Positions 1-8,204 of a stretch of 64,000 bases of DNA are shown here, piece by piece. Source of the stretch: Rosettibacter firmus (GTDB lineage Bacteria; Bacteroidota; Ignavibacteria; Ignavibacteriales; Melioribacteraceae); contig NZ_JAYKGJ010000003.1 of the NCBI RefSeq assembly GCF_036860695.1, positions 1 through 64,000 of the forward strand, written 5' to 3'. The notes under the pieces were generated by a model, which was not told where the DNA came from, searched no databases, and was given only the letters and a program-made list of their open reading frames with translations. The translations under genes and the position numbers were made by a program. Within the stretch, counting starts at the first letter, position 1, and each line of letters begins with the position of its first letter.

Positions 1-20
1 TGCCTTCACAAAAATGATAC

Positions 21-1823
21 TTATTTGAGCAATAACATTTTTTTAATTGTTTGATAATTACCAGCAGTTAATTTATATATATATGTTCCGCTTGGAAATT
101 GAGAGGCATCAAATTCAACTTCATGTTTGCCTGATGGTTTTGTTTCATTAACAAGGGTTACTATTTCTTTTCCAAGAATGTCAAACACTTTCAATGTTAC
201 AAAACTAGCCTCAGGTAAAGAATAAGTTATTTTAGTCGAAGGATTAAAAGGATTAGGATAATTCTGTTCTAAAATATATTCGTTTGAAATCGAAACAAGT
301 TCACTTTCTTTTGCAAGTGAAATTGCTTGTTCATTATTATTACTGTTTTGTACAACTGAGAATTCTGGCGGATATGAAACAACATCAACATAAAATTCAT
401 TTGATGTTTTTGTTGTGTTCGTTGCATCTGTAACAATACATCTTAACCTAAAGTCTCGCAAATCATAAGGATTATGAGGTTTGCTGAAATATGGTGAGTT
501 TGTACCTATTGGCACCCATTCATTACTCGGTGCTTCGTTAATTATAATATCACCCTCTTTTTTCTTTTCCTTATCTTTTTTCTCTTTTCCTTTTTTTACA
601 CTTTCATATGTTTGTAAATATCCTGCTCCTTCCAAATACATTATTTGCCAATTATAGGTGAATGGCTCTATTCCATTTCGTAATTGGACATACCAATGCC
701 CAGTCCCACCAGCGTAAAGCGTAAAATCACCAGACAAGTAAACAGCTTCCAATGGAGATGGCAATATCTGAGCGTTAACTGAAAACCAATGAAGTAAACC
801 AGCTATTGAACGCATTGCGAATACATATGAAGAAGAAGCAATTTGCTGGCTATTAACTCCTGGTGGCGGATCACCAAAAGCTGAATACATTTGGGCTAAT
901 TCTGTCTAATTGCTAAAGGCATCATTGATACCATTTGTATTATTACCAGGATTGTGATCACTTGGGAAATGGTTTGATACTTGTGCTGTTGAATAGAAAA
1001 TCGGATTAGTTTTATTAATGACATTAATTAAGCCCCCTTGGGCAATCCCATGACTATAGTTCCATTGCATGTAGTTATTATTGTTTTCCATATATTGTTC
1101 ATATGTATCATAACCACCACCAAAATATGGATCATGTTGATCATTATGAGAGTGAGCTGGGACACTAACATCAGCTAAAAGATGACACACTCTTCCTAGT
1201 ATTTCCCAAGTAATTTTCTCTCTAAGTTCTTGTGAAAAGTATGTTGTATAAGGTGAACTGCAATAATCATAATACCCAGCTACATTTCTAACCGCTAATA
1301 TTTGGACATAACCAGTTTTATAGAAATCAATTATATCATTAAATCTAAACTTAAGACCGACAATTACCCCAGGCGCGCCACAACTCAAATAATACGGGTT
1401 TGGCTTTGACTCAGTGTAACTCCATATTATTGGACCACCGTAAATCAATTTCAATGCCTTTTGATAAGCATTTTCAAAACACGTATTATCCGGCTGTGTA
1501 CAAAAATGTGAACCATCTCCTCTATCCGGGTCCCAAAAATGTGTAGCCGTAACATATTGTTGAAATATTCCTTCGTAACCGTAAATTATATCTTCAATAT
1601 CTTCTCTTGCTGCTCCGATTACAAGTAAGTTCCCTGGCTCAAATATGCCGGCACCGATTTCATTGCTACCTAAATGTTGCTTAAGTATGGGTATATCAGC
1701 ACCATAAAAACTTTTTACTAATTCATATGCTTGTCTTACTACATATTGATGTGTGTTTCTTTCGTATGCACTAATTACATTGAAATAAAGTAAAAGAGCC
1801 ATAATCAATATTATCTTTTTCAT
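21..1823 (-). pseudogene. Zinc-phospholipase-like T9SS cargo protein interrupted by in-frame TAG
   Basis: Two open stretches, 906-1823 (305 residues, signal peptide at the start) and 21-890, lie in the same frame and are separated only by a TAG at 906-908. Reading through gives one protein of about 600 residues. The first part resembles the zinc-dependent phospholipase C / P1-nuclease fold: an early NTHQ histidine near residue 25, HFWDPDRG near 95, and HLLADVSVPAHSHND at 214-228. The fold seems to continue past the stop (helical segment ending GLLHWF). Residues downstream include a Lys/Glu-rich low-complexity stretch and a C-terminal type IX sorting domain (about 83 residues, NYPNPFNPSTKI start). 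I infer a secreted, surface-delivered lipase/nuclease-like enzyme. It could be a nonsense pseudogene (CAG or TGG to TAG) or a sequence error. The protein upstream, 1835-2434, ends 11 bases before its ATG. Confidence 0.75.
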
Positions 1824-1834
1824 AATATTTTTCC

Positions 1835-2434
1835 TTATAGAATTATTTCTATTCCTAGTGATAAAATTAATGGATTAAAACCTACGCCGGACCCACCTGG
1901 GTCTAGGGTTGCAGCATCTTGATATGAAAGACCGATGTAAGTATTTAACTGATTATAAATTGTATAAGAAAAATTGGATTCTAACCTAAATCCAACGGTA
2001 GTATATCCCATCGAATTAGATATTTCTGGCCCGGAAGCTATACTAAAAGAGCTACGATTAAAACACCATAGTAATCCGATTAACAAATTACCTCCAGTAA
2101 GATTTATACTTTCTTTTTTTTCATCGTTCTTGCTTTTTGCACTCCAAAAAGCATAACCACTTTTTAGAAATAATACTTTACTTATTGGAATTCTGAATCC
2201 AGCTCCTAAAGCTATACCTTCTTTAGTACCGGGATATTTTCGAGATTCGGAAAGTTTTACACCAGTATAAATATAAATTGCACGTGTGTTATTATTTAAA
2301 TTTGTTCTTGTTGTATCAATTATTAATGAATCAGTTTTTAATATAACCTCATTTAAGGTTTTATTATTATTCTGTTGAGCAATGATTACCAAAAATGGGA
2401 ATAGAATTATTTTTAGAATTATTATTAATTTCAT
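1835..2434 (-). CDS. Predicted outer-membrane beta-barrel protein
   Basis: This 199-residue protein has an N-terminal hydrophobic signal (residues 1-19). The rest is rich in alternating hydrophobic/polar segments with Gly and aromatic residues, ending in a hydrophobic strand (LSLGIEIIL), as in small outer-membrane beta-barrels of this phylum. No enzymatic motif is visible. It lies 11 bases upstream of the phospholipase-like gene and probably shares its transcript. It is the first gene after the recombination-site-like sequence at 2567-2645, so it may have entered as an integron cassette. Function unknown. Confidence 0.6.
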   Translation of the reverse strand: MKLIIILKIILFPFLVIIAQQNNNKTLNEVILKTDSLIIDTTRTNLNNNTRAIYIYTGVKLSESRKYPGTKEGIALGAGFRIPISKVLFLKSGYAFWSAKSKNDEKKESINLTGGNLLIGLLWCFNRSSFSIASGPEISNSMGYTTVGFRLESNFSYTIYNQLNTYIGLSYQDAATLDPGGSGVGFNPLILSLGIEIIL

Positions 2435-2566
2435 TTTTACTCCATAATTTTTCTTATTTCACAAATAATTAAAACTAATTAAAACTAAGTAAAACCAGAA
2501 GTAAAATGGTATTGCTCATCATAAAATATTGTTTTTCTTTTTACCGCCATACTACACCTTATGTAA

Positions 2567-2645
2567 GTATAACTATTACTTATCCTGCACCGAAATATTT
2601 ATTTGAGAACGATATCCCGCACGGTGCTGCAGGATATCATTCCGG
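2567..2645 (-). repeat. attI-like recombination site D next to the deleted integrase
   Basis: On the minus strand the site ends in GTTATAC (2573-2567), the same core as the attC at 6058. Arms TATCCTGCACCG (2581-2592 on +) and CGGTGCTGCAGGATA (2622-2636) pair, leaving a 3-base bulge, as in folded attC arms. It sits 132 bases past the stop of the integrase remnant. Site C has the same layout (143 bases) beside the intact integrase, and the two are similar in sequence from the arm to the core. Only one core is visible, so attI is favoured over attC. Confidence 0.6.
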
Positions 2646-2704
2646 TAATTTAATTTTTGTTTCATAAAAAAATAGGGTCTGCATAATATCATTCCACTTG
2701 CTTT

Positions 2705-2930
2705 TCAGTCTAACAGCTCTTCACTCTAAGTCCTCTGTTAAAAAAAATGAGTGTAAATCATAGTAGTTTTTATACTTTTATGCCCAAGTATTTCTTGTAT
2801 GGTTCTTACCAAATCAAGTAGTTTCAGCTTGTGTTTTTCTTAATGAAGATTTACTGAATTGTATGAAATATTTTTCTGCCCTCTAAGCAAGTAACGTTTC
2901 CTTTTGCTTTCTGGTTATAACTTAAATCTA
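2705..2930 (-). pseudogene. Deleted integron integrase remnant
   Basis: The minus-strand reading keeps the integrase start region (LRGQKNISYNSVNL, then KLLDLVRT) fused directly to its C-terminal catalytic segment ([18 protein letters not shown]). About 820 bases are missing compared with the gene at 8354-9361. The junction lies where both flanks carry AGAAC, which suggests a microhomology deletion. There is an in-frame TAA after NSVNLH and further stops before the old C-terminus, so it is not functional. The upstream AAAAGGAA ribosome site and the TTG start are conserved with the intact gene. Confidence 0.85.
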
Positions 2931-3176
2931 TTTTTTTAGTTAATCAATAAAAAATGTTTTTGTGTCATTAGAAATAGTTTGCTTGTTTTACTTTCAAGTA
3001 GGTAACTTATCACACGGGATGACAATGTTATAATTGATACTCTGTTTTAATTTTTAATCAGCTTTATTAACTAAATCCAACTTCCATAAAAAACTATTCT
3101 AAAATCCAATGATAATTACTACATCAAACAATCCAGCCGAAGACATAATTACTTTGAATTGTATGTTATAAATTGT

Positions 3177-3623
3177 CTATTTCTTACTCATTATTACTGA
3201 AACTCTTTTTCCTCCATCACTATATGAAGGGCATCCACCTTTTTTGATTGAATAATCTACATTTTCAAATTTCACAACCTTATCTTTATAGCCTTCAGCA
3301 ACTATCTTAAACTCATATGTACCGGATTCAATTCCGAATCCACATGGGAAATTGCAATAATAAACGCTATCAAAATAAACAATACCATAATTCTTATCAC
3401 CAAGGGGAAGTCCAATTTGTTTTTCCCCATTAATTTTGAGTGATACAATCTTAGCAAATGATATTGGATTATTGCTAGCAGAATCTTTTAATTCAGAAAT
3501 ATGAAATATCGCTTCTTTATACACGTGAACACAGGGACCTACTCCGTCATCTATGAACTCTTTGCAAGAAGTAATAATGATGAATAATAAAAACAGCAAT
3601 GATATTTTAATTTTATTTTTCAT
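3177..3623 (-). CDS. Lipoprotein with carboxypeptidase-regulatory-like domain
   Basis: The protein has 148 residues. Its first 20 form a lipoprotein signal ending in the lipobox ITSC (Cys20). The remainder (SGTYEFKIVAEGYKDKVVKF) resembles a beta-sandwich of the carboxypeptidase-regulatory / surface-adhesion type. No catalytic motif is visible. It is the only gene between the integrase remnant near 3.85 kb and the one near 2.8 kb, so it may be the cassette of that module. Function unknown. Confidence 0.6.
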   Translation of the reverse strand: MKNKIKISLLFLLFIIITSCKEFIDDGVGPCVHVYKEAIFHISELKDSASNNPISFAKIVSLKINGEKQIGLPLGDKNYGIVYFDSVYYCNFPCGFGIESGTYEFKIVAEGYKDKVVKFENVDYSIKKGGCPSYSDGGKRVSVIMSKK

Positions 3624-3734
3624 GTTATATTAAACTTTATAATGTTCTGTAGTTAAGTTACATCGACGTACCATCAAATTACTTGAGGCTATACTTGCGT
3701 AACACTCAGCCAGTTCCTAAATGCTTTTTGAATA

Positions 3735-3803
3735 AGTTAGCTTACTATTAATTAACCCGCTTACAAATATAATTTCTGAAACAATATCCACCAAAGGCGA
3801 CTC
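3735..3803 (-). repeat. attI-like recombination site B, degenerate core
   Basis: The site shares the sequence CTATTAATTAACCCGC and the following spacing with site A at 10721-10790, so the two are copies of one element. The core that reads GTTAGGC in A is GTAAGCT here, so the crossover bases look decayed. It abuts an integrase N-terminal remnant directly, without the integrase 3' end. Confidence 0.55.
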
Positions 3804-3890
3804 AGTTTAGTTCTTACCAAATCGAGCAGTTTCGGTTTGTGATTTTTGACTTAAGGATTTCCGGAATTTGTAGAAATATTTAGTTTTCCA
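3800..3890 (-). pseudogene. Integron integrase N-terminal remnant
   Basis: In one minus-strand frame the sequence reads [16 protein letters not shown], which matches residues 18-34 of the intact integrase ([16 protein letters not shown]). The match to the DNA at 9273-9345 is also clear at base level. Everything downstream of this segment is missing, and site B follows immediately. Confidence 0.8.
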
Positions 3891-4199
3891 CTGTGCAAAA
3901 AAATATTTTCTTTGTTTGCCGATGGAAACTAAAAATATTTTTTTCTTGGTGCAAGATTTTTTAAAGAAATTTTCTTTACAGTCAGAACCTAATTTTTCAT
4001 CCACCTACTGCCTGACCCACCGCTGTCCAAAACTAATTATAAATCAAAAATTAACTCCCAATGCTATAAAACTTCTGATTGCTCTGCTTACTTTATGAAT
4101 GGGACCCTATATCGTCACAAATGGGACTTTTAATTCTTAGGATCATAAATATTACTGTAGAGTATAAAATAGATTAAAACCTCTTGCAACAGATGCACT

Positions 4200-5362
4200 C
4201 TAAGCTTTTTGCATATTATCAAATATTTTCGCTCCTCCTCTGTTCATTGTACCATTGCTGATTAAAATATTACCATAATCTATTGTTCCACCGCCTGTTT
4301 CTATTGTCCACGTTGCCCATTTGAAAGGATTAAAACCGTAAGGTCCACCTGGCTGGGTATAGTTTAAAACTGCAACTTTATCGTTCATCGTTACTAGAAC
4401 GGCATATAGTTCAAGATGTGAATCAAAGATTCCGTCGTCATCGCATAAGCAAACGGAAAAATGACCAGACTGATCAGTTATTGTCAATGTTATGAAATCA
4501 TCGGAAAAAGTATCATCTTCCCAAATTTCTACAGAAGCATTGGGAAGGGGAACATATTGCCCATCAGAATCTTTATAATATAAAGTGCCGTTTACAGTTA
4601 CACAAACGGTAGATTGTACGCTATTTGGAGAAGAAGGAATTTTGTTAGGTGAGTTGTTTTCTTTGGCGCTTCCAGTAGTATCATTGTCGGTTATTATTGT
4701 AAAAAGTTTATTACGGTTAAGGCTGCGCCTTCTTTTTATTTCCGGTTTAGTGGGATTTGCCTGCCTAAAATTTTCATTTTGAATCTGCTGTCTGAAATTT
4801 ACAGAATTTCCTATAGCCTTCAATTTAGTCTCGGGCACAAGATTCCAAATTCTATACTCTTTCGTCATAGTTTCATAAGAAGTTTCTATGGCAAAAGTTT
4901 TTGTTTCTTCATCAAACAACAGCCCAACTTCTTCCATTGTATTAAAAGGTAGATCGCTGTTATTGAAGGGAGTAGTCATCGTCCCTTTAACTTCAATAGT
5001 TATCTTTTGGAAGTCCTGTTTATAAGGCGTTACAGAAATAGGAATTCTTTCTGTATGACCGGAATCAATTTTGTCAAATTTAATTTCGTAGCCTTCGCCA
5101 ATACCTTTCAAACCTTTGGAAAATTTATACATTATTGAAACATCTTTTAGAGGTCTAAGAGCTGTCATTTTCAGAGTTAAGTTTGCTTCTTCAATTAACT
5201 TGACTTCAGATTTTTGTTTTATAACCGCCAAGATTACAGCCTTAATGTTAGGATTACATGATAATTCTTTTTTGTTCAAAGCATCGTTTTTTGAGTCGAT
5301 AATACCGGAGACTGATCCGGATAAAATATTACTAACAAGAGTACAACAGTTAAATGTTTCAT
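4200..5362 (-). pseudogene. Surface protein with carboxypeptidase-regulatory-like domain, frameshifted and possibly truncated
   Basis: The main frame (4200-5279) encodes about 359 residues with no normal start. An ATG at 5360-5362 with GGGG upstream opens a convincing signal peptide (MKHLTVVLLLVIF) in another frame. One extra T in the run at 5323-5326 would join it to LSGSVSGIIDSKNDAL in the main frame. The second half (about residues 225-320) looks like a regulatory Ig-like fold (PLPNASVEIWEDD, TDQSGHFSV). After the TAG at 4200-4202 the frame continues as SASVARGFNLFYTLQ before a TAA, so the stop may also be new (TGG to TAG would fit). It follows the lipoprotein gene by 26 bases. Function unknown. 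Confidence 0.55.
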
Positions 5363-5388
5363 AAATATCCCCACAAATATTTTTGTTT

Positions 5389-5976
5389 TTAGTTAACTTT
5401 TAGTGCTTTGATTTGAATATATACATCCTCTGTTTTGGTGTTTACATAAATATATCCATACGGTGCGTTATTAAAGCCTGGGTTTCCGTAGATCGGAATT
5501 AAATCACCGCTTTCATTTAAATAATAATAGCCTATTAGAATACCTACTGCCCAATCAAACTCACGGTAGCCACCATCAAGTGTAAAATAAATTTTTGTTG
5601 TTTTTTCAGGTGTAAAGAGTGTAGTAAGTTTAATGGTATCAAGATATGATACCTTCCCTTCCCAAAGTGTATCCCCTGACATGACTGTAAAACTTTGTCT
5701 GCCAGGGTCCGGGTAAAATGAAACACGGATATAATTCACTACTGTATCACTAGTTTCAGAAGATGAAGGTAATCTATTATCTTCACCGGTAACAATAAAT
5801 TGAAATTGAAAACTTCCAGTCTTATTAACAGCTGGAAGGCTGTCAATTTTTACAGACATTTCAACCCACCGGGGAGGCTTTGGATCACCACCTTTATCTG
5901 TAGATACTGGTTCTGAACAAGACAAGAAGTTCAGCCCAATATAAACAGAAGACAAAAAAGCAATTATTTTTTTCAT
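5389..5976 (-). CDS. Lipoprotein of unknown function
   Basis: I chose the ATG at 5976 because it opens a lipoprotein signal (MKKIIAFLSSVYIGLNFLSC, Cys20) and follows a GGGG ribosome site. A longer frame exists to 6084 but would bury the signal. The mature part of about 175 residues is beta-rich with no recognisable motif. It is the first full gene after the attC at 6058-6135, so it probably starts a gene cassette, and it is AT-rich like the host. A short leader frame (5997-6035) precedes it. Confidence 0.65.
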   Translation of the reverse strand: MKKIIAFLSSVYIGLNFLSCSEPVSTDKGGDPKPPRWVEMSVKIDSLPAVNKTGSFQFQFIVTGEDNRLPSSSETSDTVVNYIRVSFYPDPGRQSFTVMSGDTLWEGKVSYLDTIKLTTLFTPEKTTKIYFTLDGGYREFDWAVGILIGYYYLNESGDLIPIYGNPGFNNAPYGYIYVNTKTEDVYIQIKALKVN

Positions 5977-5996
5977 AATTACCCCATTCATAAATT

Positions 5997-6035
5997 TTAA
6001 GTTTGGTAATAAAAATAAGAAAAGAATTTTATCAT
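5997..6035 (-). CDS. Short leader peptide ahead of cassette lipoprotein
   Basis: Twelve codons (MIKFFSYFYYQT) start at 6035 behind GGAGGTGAAAC, the strongest ribosome site in the cassette region. The frame ends 21 bases before the lipoprotein ATG. Such leaders can promote translation of a cassette gene by coupling. The same ribosome site is also in frame with an extended lipoprotein start (MEVKHDKI), so the peptide itself may not matter. Confidence 0.35.
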   Translation of the reverse strand: MIKFFSYFYYQT

Positions 6036-6057
6036 GTTTCACCTCCATTTTTAGTAA

Positions 6058-6135
6058 GTATAACGGCTTGCTCATCAGCCGCACGCGGAGCGAGCGAAGC
6101 GATAGGAGCGTGTCGGCTGGATGCGCATGTTGGGC
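6058..6135 (-). repeat. attC recombination site (78 bp)
   Basis: On the minus strand the site opens with R'' GCCCAAC and closes with R' GTTATAC. Inside, CAGCCGACACGC pairs with GCGTGCGGCTG leaving one unpaired A in the 5' arm, the extrahelical base typical of attC sites (as in aadA-type sites). The outer arms (ATGCGCATC / GATGAGCAAG) pair imperfectly. This polarity fixes the cassette direction as minus, the same as the integrase. Confidence 0.85.
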
Positions 6136-6205
6136 GGCATTTCTCTTGTTACGGCACTATCGTCATACAAGCACGTGAATTTGGAGCAATGTAGTCTCCT
6201 GTCGT

Positions 6206-6674
6206 TTAGAACAAACCCCAACTTCCAGAATGAATCAGCGGTATAAAAGGGTAACGTGTCCAAGCATTAGCGTCACGCTCGTCAAAATTCATCGCTACTA
6301 CAACACCGCTTGGAATTGTTGTTCCTTTGACAAATACACCTTCGTTATAGGAACGTCTGGCATTAAATTGATTTATGGCTTTTTGGACAGTGGGGACACT
6401 TGTTTGTCCAACTTTCCATCTCGCAACTTCGCTTCGTTTTATCACCAAAGGGCAAGGATATTTGCCTTTAGGGGCGCTTGATGGTGGTGATGAAGTAGAT
6501 GTGGCTTGGTTGCATAATTTGCGGAGCCACCGTAGCAGTAGGCCGTTTAAGCGTGTCGATGCCAACATCGAGTTCTTCAAGATCCCATCCTGCTACACGT
6601 CCAAAAAACCATCCAAACAAGATAAGGAGGCCTGCAATTGGAAGTAACCAAGCCAAAGATTTTATGTCATTCAC
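6206..6674 (-). pseudogene. Membrane-anchored cassette protein, apparently frameshifted
   Basis: A GTG start at 6674 sits 6 bases after AAGGAG and opens a frame with one membrane helix (AWLLPIAGLLILFGWFFG), which stops at 6468. An overlapping frame to 6206 carries what looks like its continuation: a Ser/Pro/Thr linker (STSSPPSSAPKGKYP) and a domain ending HSGSWGLF. A one-base shift near 6500 joins them into one protein of about 155 residues. The gene is followed by the attC at 6058-6135, as expected of a cassette. Base composition is richer in GC than the host. No family recognised. Two separate small genes is the alternative. Confidence 0.5.
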
Positions 6675-6714
6675 GCCGCTCTCCTTGTTTCATGGTACAG
6701 CCGCGCAATGGTGT

Positions 6715-6832
6715 GCGTTACCTGCGCTGGGGCGGCCGGCGCGAAGCCATCCGATTGGAAAAATGATAAGGCGTTGGAAACTGTTTGAAAATACCACAGA
6801 ATCCCCAGCGTCCAGTGCACGCTTTGTTGGGT
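6715..6832 (-). repeat. attC-like quasi-palindrome with one degenerate core
   Basis: On the minus strand R'' is ACCCAAC (6832-6826). The 5' arm GCGTGCACTGGACGCTGGGG pairs with the 3' arm CCCCAGCGCAGGTAACGC, with two bases (GA) unpaired. The expected 3' core GTTRRRY is not present. The site lies between the VOC gene and the membrane-anchored gene, so it may be a decayed cassette boundary or one side of a cassette fusion. Confidence 0.5.
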
Positions 6833-6950
6833 GGCTACGAACTGAAACAGAAATTGATTGCCTAGCCGACCTGACCTTGATGGCTGGTACAACCAATACT
6901 GGCTCCGCTTGAATATGAAATCACTTTACCCCGCCCTACAGAAATCGCTA

Positions 6951-7310
6951 TCATTTTACAGGTTGACTTGGACGACTTTTGGAGAATTCGAGCAGATAGC
7001 GAGGTCGCCCGTCCGGGTCTCTAACACCAAAGACTTTGCCAAATGGGACATCTTTGAGCGCTAGAATAATTTCAGTTTTTTTAGATAAATCGCTGAATGC
7101 AGATTTGGCGTTATCGACCAGCCAAAACAATTCTTGATCGGCCTCACCGCCCATAGGCTCGTCGGCGGCAAGAGCAAAACCATCAAACTGCACATACGTT
7201 GGATGTTCACGTTGGACTTCAAGACCAAGTACTTCGACATAGAAGTTTTTTGCTGCTTCAATGTCCTTCACGTATTCCACGACGAACCCAAATTTCGGTT
7301 TGTTTTTCAT
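6951..7310 (-). CDS. VOC-superfamily (glyoxalase/bleomycin-resistance fold) protein
   Basis: The start at 7310 is chosen because AAGGAG lies 8 bases upstream. An in-frame ATG 18 bases earlier has no ribosome site. The 119-residue product has the vicinal-oxygen-chelate pattern: GFVVEYVKDIEAAKNFYVEVLGLEV at residues 8-32, and VRDPDGRPRYLLEF near 95-109. Members are glyoxalases, dioxygenases or binding proteins that sequester drugs; which one this is cannot be told. Such proteins are common integron cassette cargo. The gene begins about 70 bases after the GTTAGGC boundary at 7387, and its base composition differs from the host core. Confidence 0.75.
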   Translation of the reverse strand: MKNKPKFGFVVEYVKDIEAAKNFYVEVLGLEVQREHPTYVQFDGFALAADEPMGGEADQELFWLVDNAKSAFSDLSKKTEIILALKDVPFGKVFGVRDPDGRPRYLLEFSKSRPSQPVK

Positions 7311-7380
7311 CGATAGACTCCTTTGCATTTAGATTTCAGTTTAGCATCAGCACTCGCATTTTGCAACCAAGCAGTGTGCC

Positions 7381-7434
7381 GCCTAACGTCCGGCACCGGC
7401 GGCGCTCAGCGCAGTCCCCTGAGTCCTGGACCGC
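7381..7434 (-). repeat. attC-like site after the SDR cassette
   Basis: The site follows the SDR stop at once and ends in the core GTTAGGC (7387-7381) on the minus strand. GGTCCAGGAC and the CCGGTGCCGGAC before the core form the outer arms. CTCAG and CTGAG pair inside. A clear R'' core is missing, probably lost or overlapped by the stop codon. It marks the boundary between the SDR and VOC cassettes. Confidence 0.65.
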
Positions 7435-8187
7435 TCACAGAAGAAACCCCCCGGACACTTCGATGTCCTGGGCTGTCACCCAGCCAAAGGTGTCGGATAG
7501 CAGATTCGTGATTACCTTCGCCAGGTCCTCCGGCTCACCGATACGGCCGAGTGCGGTTTGATCCGCCAAGGGCTTGATATATTCGGGGTGCTTGTCGAAC
7601 GCTCCGTCCCCAAGGTTTGTGCGGACGGGTCCCGGCGAAACCGCGTTGACGCGGATCCGCCGCGCGGCGAGTTCCTTGGCGAGATAGCGGGTCCACGAAG
7701 TGAGTGCAGCCTTCGAGGCCCCATAGGCGGAGTAGCCGACGAAAGAGCCGCGACTAGCGTTGCTCGAAACATTGACGATGCTCCCGCCATCTTCCATCAA
7801 GCGGACCAGTCGCTGCGTCAGGAAGAACGGACCCTTGAAGTTCGTAGTCAGCATTCTGTCGAAGTACTCCTCGGTCATCTCCGAGAACACCATGCCGCCG
7901 CCGACACCGGCATTGTTAACAAGGTAGTCGAAAGTCGATCGCTTCCACACTCTCTCGAGCTCCAGCGCCGTTGATCGCGCGAACTCGTCGAAGGTCGCTG
8001 GGCGTGCGAGGTCGAGTTTCAGCGCGACGGCGGCCGCCCCGACCAGCTCGATGCTCCGCACTACGTCCCGTGCCCCTCGTTCGTTAGAATGATACGTCAG
8101 TAGGACGCCAACCCCGCGCCGGCCCAACTCGAGCGCCGTCGCCTTGCCGATGCCATTACTGCCACCCGTGATGATTGCAACTTTCAT
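7435..8187 (-). CDS. Short-chain dehydrogenase/reductase carried as a gene cassette
   Basis: The 250-residue product is a classical SDR: the cofactor motif TGGSNGIG at 7-14, NNAG near 90, catalytic Tyr-x-x-x-Lys in YGASKAA near 155, and SPGPVRTN after it. It would use NAD(P)H to reduce a carbonyl substrate that cannot be named. AGGAGG lies 6 bases before the ATG. The coding sequence is strikingly GC-rich against a host of roughly one-third GC, so it was recently acquired. It fills the space between two GTTAGGC cores (8211-8205 and 7387-7381) as a first-position cassette would. Confidence 0.85.
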   Translation of the reverse strand: MKVAIITGGSNGIGKATALELGRRGVGVLLTYHSNERGARDVVRSIELVGAAAVALKLDLARPATFDEFARSTALELERVWKRSTFDYLVNNAGVGGGMVFSEMTEEYFDRMLTTNFKGPFFLTQRLVRLMEDGGSIVNVSSNASRGSFVGYSAYGASKAALTSWTRYLAKELAARRIRVNAVSPGPVRTNLGDGAFDKHPEYIKPLADQTALGRIGEPEDLAKVITNLLSDTFGWVTAQDIEVSGGFLL

Positions 8188-8204
8188 GAAGCCTCCTCTT
8201 GGTC

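Larger units (their letters stand above)
2435..3176. other. Intergenic region with a decayed integrase module
   Basis: No intact gene lies here. The stretch holds an attI-like hairpin (2567-2645) and a deleted integron integrase remnant (2705-2930), described separately. Bases 2940-3176 are AT-rich and I see no feature in them. Confidence 0.7.
3624..4199. other. Intergenic region with an integrase remnant and attI-like site
   Basis: The stretch contains site B (3735-3803) and an integrase remnant (3800-3890). Bases 3890-4150 have poly-A/T rich sequence and no credible gene. The short frames there lack codon structure or ribosome sites. Confidence 0.6.

Noticed and set aside
906-908. Pyrrolysine or code reassignment at TAG
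   Set aside because: TAG ends the pentaheme cytochrome gene normally, other lesions use TAA and TGA, and no Pyl machinery is present in the window.
3807-4004. A 65-codon minus-strand frame
   Set aside because: It runs through the integrase remnant in the wrong frame and shows no signal, domain or ribosome site.
6499-6912. A 137-codon plus-strand frame
   Set aside because: It spans an attC-like hairpin and the antisense of a cassette gene, has no recognisable domain and no ribosome site.
7558-7974. A 138-codon plus-strand frame in the GC-rich cassette
   Set aside because: It is antisense to the SDR gene, which has all its motifs. The long frame results from high GC and has no ribosome site.
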